A stretch of 6,747 bases of DNA from Bacteroidota bacterium (GTDB lineage Bacteria; Bacteroidota; Bacteroidia; NORP154). A program made the position numbers and the translations under genes. The notes beneath the pieces are model-generated. The model did not search any database and was not told where the DNA came from. It saw only the letters and a list, made by a program, of their open reading frames with translations. Location: contig NVRZ01000176.1 in NCBI GenBank assembly GCA_002401055.1, positions 1-6,747 on the forward strand. The letters are read 5' to 3'. Shown one piece after another: positions 1 to 4,800 of this stretch; position 1 is the stretch's first letter, and the number at the start of each line of letters is the position of its first letter.

Positions 1-82
1 AAAAAAAATGCTCAACTGGTAGCACAGTTACATTGTCATTATCTCCAGCTTTATAAAAGCAAGCTTTCAACGCCTTCGATAA
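1..82 (-). pseudogene. Possible PP2C-type phosphatase C-terminal fragment
   Basis: Read on the minus strand from 82 to the window edge, this frame is open for 27 codons and contains KAGDNDNVTVL. That resembles the C-terminal metal-site motif of PP2C/SpoIIE-type Ser/Thr phosphatases, where a conserved Asp-Asn (DN) is followed by a [IV]-T-V strand. The frame has a TAA stop at 83-85, and the tRNA gene begins only 30 bases upstream, so the catalytic N-terminal part cannot lie immediately upstream. It could be a truncated remnant, or a short frame starting at the TTG (70-68) and continuing outside the window. No ATG fits this frame. The motif match is by eye over a short stretch, so confidence is low. 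The 3' end is outside the window. Confidence 0.33.
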
Positions 83-112
83 TTACAACTGCTGCAACCA
101 TTTTTGTTATTG

Positions 113-186
113 TGAACCTGGAGGGGTTCGAACCCCCAATCTCCGCATCCGTAGTGCAGTGCATTATCCAGTTATGCTACAGGTCC
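113..186 (-). tRNA. tRNA-Arg (anticodon ACG)
   Basis: On the minus strand the 74 nt fold into a complete cloverleaf. The acceptor stem is GGACCTG with CAGGTTC (7 bp, one G-T). The D stem is GCAT/ATGC with a 9-nt loop containing GG. The anticodon stem is CTGCA/TGCGG (one T-G) around loop CTACGGA, which gives anticodon ACG. A 5-nt variable loop follows. The T stem is GGGGG/CCCTC around TTCGAAC, and the discriminator base is A. CCA is not encoded; the next bases are CAA. The tRNA would read CGT directly. Bacterial tRNA-Arg(ACG) is normally deaminated by TadA to inosine-34, so that it also reads CGC and CGA. It lies 90 bp downstream of floA on the same strand, so co-transcription is possible but not shown. 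Confidence 0.97.
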
Positions 187-276
187 CTTAATTATAGATT
201 TATGATTACAGATTGTTGATTGAACAAGTTAATCTAATACAATCTATACCGTGAAACCGAAAGCACACATTTCAAA
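187..276. repeat. A/T-rich floA-tRNA spacer with imperfect inverted repeat
   Basis: This spacer lies between the floA stop and the tRNA 5' end. AGATTGT at 210-216 is perfectly inverted as ACAATCT at 239-245. An inner pair, GATT at 218-221 and AATC at 231-234, could extend the stem with bulges. An outer 8-bp pair, TATAGATT at 193-200 and AATCTATA at 241-248, overlaps and competes with the 7-bp stem. No T-run follows on the minus strand, so it is not a clear intrinsic terminator for floA. It could be an mRNA 3'-end or tRNA-leader structure, or simply chance among repeated GATT words in A/T-rich DNA. I see no clear tRNA promoter here. Confidence 0.4.
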
Positions 277-1254
277 TTATTTCTTAGGTTTTGAAGGTGG
301 TTTGGAAATGGAATCTCTCATATCAGTATCTGCCTCAATATTCTTCATTTTAAGGTAGTCCATAATTCCCAAGTTACCATCCCGAAAAGCTTGAGACATG
401 GCTTTGGGTACCTCTGCCTCAGCAAGAATTACAGCAGCCCTTGCTTCCTGAGCTTTCGCTTTCATCTCTTGCTCGAGTGCAACCGCCATTGCGCGACGTT
501 CTTCTGCCCTGGCTTGGGCTATCTTTTTGTCAGCTTCTGCCTGATCTGTTTGCAATTCAGCTCCAATATTTTTTCCGATATCTATATCAGCGATATCGAT
601 AGATAAAATCTCGTAAGCTGTGCCTGCATCCAATCCTTTTGCCAATACCAATTTAGAAATGGAATCTGGGTTTTCAAGGACTGCTTTATGAGAGCTAGCC
701 GAGCCAATTGACGAAACAACTCCTTCGCCAACTCTTGCCAAAATAGTGTCTTCTCCTGCACCGCCAACTAATTGCTTAATATTCGTTCGAACAGTTATTC
801 TCGCCTTTGCAATGAGCTGTATTCCGTCTTTGGCAACAGCCGTTACAGGCGGTGTATCAATTACCTTCGGAATAACAGACATTTGTACAGCGTCATATAC
901 ATCACGCCCTGCCAGATCAATAGCTGCTGCCACTTTAAAATCTAACTCGATATTGGCTTTGTCGGCTGAGATTAGTGCTGTTACGACATTTTTTACATCG
1001 CCACCAGCCAGAAAGTGTGCTTCTAATTCATCCCGATTCAACACAACACCAGCCTTCCTAGCGTTAATTAAATTGTTTACAATTAATGCTGGTGGAACCT
1101 TCCTCCACCTCATCAAAACCAATTGAAGTAAAGATATTCGTACGCCTGAGATCAAGGATTGAAACCATAAACCTACAGGTATAAAATAAAGTAAGATCAT
1201 AAGCGACACAAATGCCCCTACAACCATTGCGATTAAAACTCCTACACTTTCCAT
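277..1254 (-). CDS. floA: Flotillin-like protein FloA
   Basis: This 325-residue protein matches the FloA (YqfA) family closely along its whole length; Bacillus subtilis FloA is about 330 residues. Family members are membrane-anchored scaffolds that form oligomeric assemblies in membrane microdomains, implicated in membrane fluidity, signalling and protease complexes. A hydrophobic membrane segment spans residues 5-30. It is followed by the SPFH/PHB-like core with diagnostic blocks AIDLAGRDV (111-119), [17 protein letters not shown] (162-178) and [20 protein letters not shown] (213-232). An Ala/Glu/Lys helical stretch (about 227-275) is typical of flotillin oligomerisation regions. The end is conserved ([20 protein letters not shown]), then a Pro/Lys-rich tail. 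The ATG gives the expected N-terminal length and sits 2 nt after the nfeD stop. No Shine-Dalgarno is seen; the leader is A-rich (TAAAAACAAATAATT). No broken or missing family block is apparent. Confidence 0.96.
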   Translation of the reverse strand: MESVGVLIAMVVGAFVSLMILLYFIPVGLWFQSLISGVRISLLQLVLMRWRKVPPALIVNNLINARKAGVVLNRDELEAHFLAGGDVKNVVTALISADKANIELDFKVAAAIDLAGRDVYDAVQMSVIPKVIDTPPVTAVAKDGIQLIAKARITVRTNIKQLVGGAGEDTILARVGEGVVSSIGSASSHKAVLENPDSISKLVLAKGLDAGTAYEILSIDIADIDIGKNIGAELQTDQAEADKKIAQARAEERRAMAVALEQEMKAKAQEARAAVILAEAEVPKAMSQAFRDGNLGIMDYLKMKNIEADTDMRDSISKPPSKPKK

Positions 1255-1256
1255 AA

Positions 1257-1727
1257 TTATTTGTTTTTAACTTCGACAAAAGTACTAAGTCCTTCTGTTT
1301 TTACTACAACTATTTCTACATTCTGATCAATGAAGATACCGGAAGAATGAACTTCGTAGTACTGATTATTTATTAAAGCTTTTCCCATTGGTGCTAATCT
1401 GGATGATGTAACTCCAAATTGACCTACTTCAACGTGGTGATCTTCTTCAGATATGGATTTTCCCTGGAGTTCAGCTTTGAGCATAAAGGCCTTCCATGTA
1501 TTTGACTTTAATGCATAGACTATAAGTACGAACGAAGAGAGACCTGTTGCTAGAAGCGTATAATTACCCCAGGTTGTTCCGTAAGTATCGTAAGTACTCC
1601 AGATACCTGCTATCATGAGTATTAACCCTGCAATACCGATAATCGCTGTTCCTGGCATTACAAAAATTTCCAATACAATCAGCAGGAAACCAAGCGCAAT
1701 TAAGAAAAGGATAACGTAAAATGTCAT
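1257..1727 (-). CDS. nfeD: NfeD family membrane protein, short form
   Basis: This 156-residue protein has the short NfeD layout. Three hydrophobic segments lie at about residues 3-22, 25-43 and 55-73. A short charged linker follows, then a C-terminal OB-fold-like beta domain at about 99-153, starting [17 protein letters not shown]. The segment [19 protein letters not shown] (19-37) is the typical NfeD loop joining TM1 and TM2. The long form carries an N-terminal ClpP-like serine protease domain, which is absent here. NfeD proteins are commonly encoded next to a flotillin or stomatin partner and are thought to act with it in membrane domains; the next gene, 2 nt away, is floA, the expected partner (compare yqeZ-yqfA in Bacillus). 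The ATG is preceded by A/T-rich sequence without a Shine-Dalgarno. The symbol is the family name, not a proven ortholog assignment. Confidence 0.92.
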   Translation of the reverse strand: MTFYVILFLIALGFLLIVLEIFVMPGTAIIGIAGLILMIAGIWSTYDTYGTTWGNYTLLATGLSSFVLIVYALKSNTWKAFMLKAELQGKSISEEDHHVEVGQFGVTSSRLAPMGKALINNQYYEVHSSGIFIDQNVEIVVVKTEGLSTFVEVKNK

Positions 1728-1749
1728 GCCTTAATATACGAATAATATT

Positions 1750-1778
1750 TAAAAGTAGATAAGAAGCACTGGGTCAAA
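1750..1778 (-). promoter_or_regulatory. Putative Bacteroidota-type promoter for nfeD-floA
   Basis: On the minus strand, TTTG (1778-1775) is followed by 17 nt and then TACTTTTA (1757-1750). This fits the Bacteroidota sigma-A promoter form, TTG or TTTG, about 17-23 nt, then TAnnTTTG, with only the final G missing. Transcription would start near 1743 and give a leader of roughly 15 nt before the nfeD ATG at 1727, as is common in this phylum. It is the best promoter candidate in the 93-bp gap, but such motifs arise by chance in A/T-rich DNA. Confidence 0.42.
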
Positions 1779-1791
1779 TAGGACACCAAGT
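1768..1791 (-). terminator. Weak hairpin, possible terminator of the large gene
   Basis: On the minus strand, ACTTGGTGTC, a CTATTT loop and GACCCAGT can form about 8 bp if two single T bulges are allowed. The sequence after it is pyrimidine-rich (GCTTCTTATCTACTTTT) but not a clean U-run. It starts about 30 nt past the stop of the large gene, a normal position for a terminator. The bulges and broken T-tract make it weak, and it overlaps the putative promoter. Confidence 0.22.
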
Positions 1792-1820
1792 AATATGAAA
1801 AGCCTCTTAACAGATTATAC

Positions 1821-4800
1821 TTAATCATCGTCAAGAATTTTCTGAAGCGCTCTTTCGAACTCTTCATCCGTAAGAGGACCGTCTGAGCTGATTTCAGGTT
1901 CCTCTGTTGGCTTCGTATCCACTTCTATGGTTGTTGAAGGTTCAGGGGTGGTGGTAGTTTCAATCTCAGTATTTACTGAATTATCTTCAGGATTGGAAAT
2001 CTCGGGTTCTTCTATTATCACTTCTGGTATAGTTTCTTTGGAATCTTCGCTGTCTATTGTGCTCTTCAGGAAATCTTCCATGGGAATGATACTGTCATTT
2101 CTATTGATTACTACACTCCCTTCTGCCACTCCTTTTGAGGCAACAACTTTGCGCAGCTCCTCCGCATCTTTGTAATTGTCAAATGATCCTACTGTATAGA
2201 TAATCAACTCACCTTGTTCATGCCTTTCGATGCCAAGATCCTTCAGTGAGAAAAATGCAATAGACTCATCCACAGGAACTGCGTTACTGAACTGGCCAAT
2301 TTGTACTTTGAATACTTCAGACTCTGGATTTAAAGTTACTGCCGGGGAAATAGGAGCTGCCTCTTCAATTATCTCTTCTTCAACGTTATTATCCGGGATA
2401 GCTGGTTCAGACTCTGGTTCTTCAAAAGTTGCTTCAGGTACGCTCTCATTTGCAATCTCAAGTGTTCTGGCTTTGGTTAGGCTAATTCTTTCGCCATTGT
2501 AGTAGGCGGTAACAAACGCATCGCTAATACCATTATCAATTGCAATTATTTTGGAGGCGTTGGCCTGATTAATATTGTCATGAATTCCGTATGTATATCT
2601 GATATAACCATTTGACGTGTTAATGCTATTCAGTTTACCCAGTCCAAACTTCTCTCCGACGTTCGTAGGATTTTTATACACGCCTACCTGAACGGTATAG
2701 AGAAGTTTGGTGATCGAGCTGAGGTCGTTGGTTCCAAAGCTCGCAACAGAACTTCCAGACGATGAGCTTAAAGAACCAGTACCTACATCACCAGAGCTTG
2801 TCGTTTTGATAACCAAGGCATAGGCAGGTGCCTCGCCGCCACCAAGAATTTCTCTTGCTTCTTCAATGCTAACTCGGTTTCCATTAAAAAATGCAACGAC
2901 AAATGCATCTACAAATCCATAATCACGAATAACGGATTTAGCTTTGTTGGCAGATTCAATCTTTCTGAATAGTCCGGCAGTATATCTAATGAATCCCATG
3001 GCAGTGTTCTCTCCCATTATCGGACTTATTCCCTTAAATAGATTTTGTGGGATGCGATTTCTAAATGCACCTATCTGAACCTTGAAAATGAGGCCACTAG
3101 GTACCGCTCTGTTAACCGGAATAGGGTTGGAGGTATTATAGGTATTGGTCGTTGCCGTGGTAAAAATATCTTCCGTTAGTGGTTCGGATGATGCGGGTAG
3201 GGGAGTGGATATTGCAGCGTTAAACGAGCCCTCATCACTGCTTGCTTCAAAAGCTGGTTCAGATTCAGCTGCAGATTCATCAAATGTTTCAATATTTATT
3301 GCCTCTTCAAATGTTTCAGTTGCTTCAAAGCTAGCTGGTTCTTCATTATTCGTTGGAGTTTCTTCATTGGCTGTCTCCTCAGGCTGAGGATCAGTGCTTG
3401 CAAAGGATTCAGATTCGCTGCTTTGCTCTTCGTCAGAATTGGAAGATTCTGCAGCAGCTAGTTCTTCTTCCTCCTCATCCATAAGCTGGGAAATTACCTC
3501 TTCAGGTATTTCGCTATCTTCTCCTACTTTACTTGAACCTTCTGTAATAGATGCTATTTCAGAAGAGTTGGTTTCATCTATTTCAGAAGTTGGTTCTGAG
3601 GACGTTGTGGTGGCCGGTGTTTCAGATTCCAGGGTAGATTGTGAATCATCGCTAATTTCCTCAGACGCAGAGGCTAATTCTTCAGACCTACTTATTTCTT
3701 CTGCTGGTTCTTCTTCCTGTTTCTTAATGGCTAAGGCCATATTTCTCTCCGCTTGCTTTTCAAGCTCCTCTGCTTTGTCCAAGGTCTCCATTAATATAAT
3801 GGGGTCATCAATAACCTCAATCTGGTCATAGAGTTGTTTGGCCTCGGCCTTTTGCGCTTCGCTTGCAGCGATTAACTCCATAGCGCTGCGTGTATCCTCA
3901 GCCTCTATCATTTCACCTCGTTCTGATGAAGTTTTTGATTCTTCAGCAGTATTAGTGCCTTGGATTGCATCTTGAGTAGTGGAAGTTGATGTTACCTCAT
4001 CATTCTCGGTACCTGCCGATTCAGGCGCTGTGCTCAAAGCCAATTCTTCGGAGCTTGATGAGGTAGATTCAACCAAAGGTTCCGGTGTTTCTATTCCGTA
4101 CATGCTCATAACCTCAAACTGCTTTTGAATGGCTAGTTCCTCCAGGTCAACAGCCTTTTCCAATAATTCTGCAGAAGCAATTACAGATGCAGTATCATCA
4201 GCGTCAACTCTTGCTTTTATTGATTGTTTCAGCAAATCGTTGAATTCCTCTTGCAGTATTTCAAGGCGGGACATCTGGGTGGGTGATAATTGCTCGCCTG
4301 ATCCAGACGCCGCAGCAAGTTTGCTTAAGTTGTCTTGAAATTCATAATTGTTCAATGCGTTACGTTGCTTTTGTATCGCCTGCTTTTCTAGAGCAGTTGC
4401 CCTATTCAGTTCAGTAAGTTTTACTTCAGGATCGCTAATGTTATTGGCTTCAAACCTAATTTTATTGGATTCCGCATAGAGTTCGTCAGCTTCAGACTCT
4501 AATTTATTTATAATTGCCAAGTCACTGTCTGTAATCTGAGAATCCATCTTTTTCTTCTCTTGTAGTTTGGCATTGTTTTCCTTTGCTGCTAGCTGGTTCA
4601 GTCCTTCTCTCTGCACACTAATGGCTTGACTCTCCAGATTTCTGGCCTTATCTAATTCTGCAGCCTTTTCGTCTGCGTCTTCTATTGTTCTTGCCTTAGT
4701 TCTGGATGCTTTCGATTCTTCAAAAAGAGCTGCCGATTTCTGTTTTTGAGTATTGACTTCAGTTACGTCATCAGCGGTGAGGTATGCATTGTTCGATGCA

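Noticed and set aside
8..27. The plus-strand sequence gctcaactggtagcac looks like a tRNA D arm
   Set aside because: No matching anticodon, T or acceptor stems can be folded from the following bases. The minus-strand PP2C-like frame explains the same bases (V-L-P-V-E-H).
51..101. A 16-codon ATG frame on the minus strand just below the tRNA
   Set aside because: It is very short, has no recognisable similarity, and overlaps the PP2C-like frame, which fits a known motif.
210..245. The inverted repeat after floA as an intrinsic terminator
   Set aside because: There is no T-run after the stem on the minus strand, and competing pairings among repeated GATT words make a single stable hairpin doubtful.
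391..1126. Open frames on both strands overlapping floA (for example plus 746-1126)
   Set aside because: They overlap a confidently identified gene in other frames and have no family features.
3145..3831. Long Ser/Val-rich open frames on the plus strand (3145-3387 and 3394-3831)
   Set aside because: They lie antisense to the acidic linker. Their Ser-rich translation is a by-product of Glu/Ser/Thr codons on the other strand, and they match no family.
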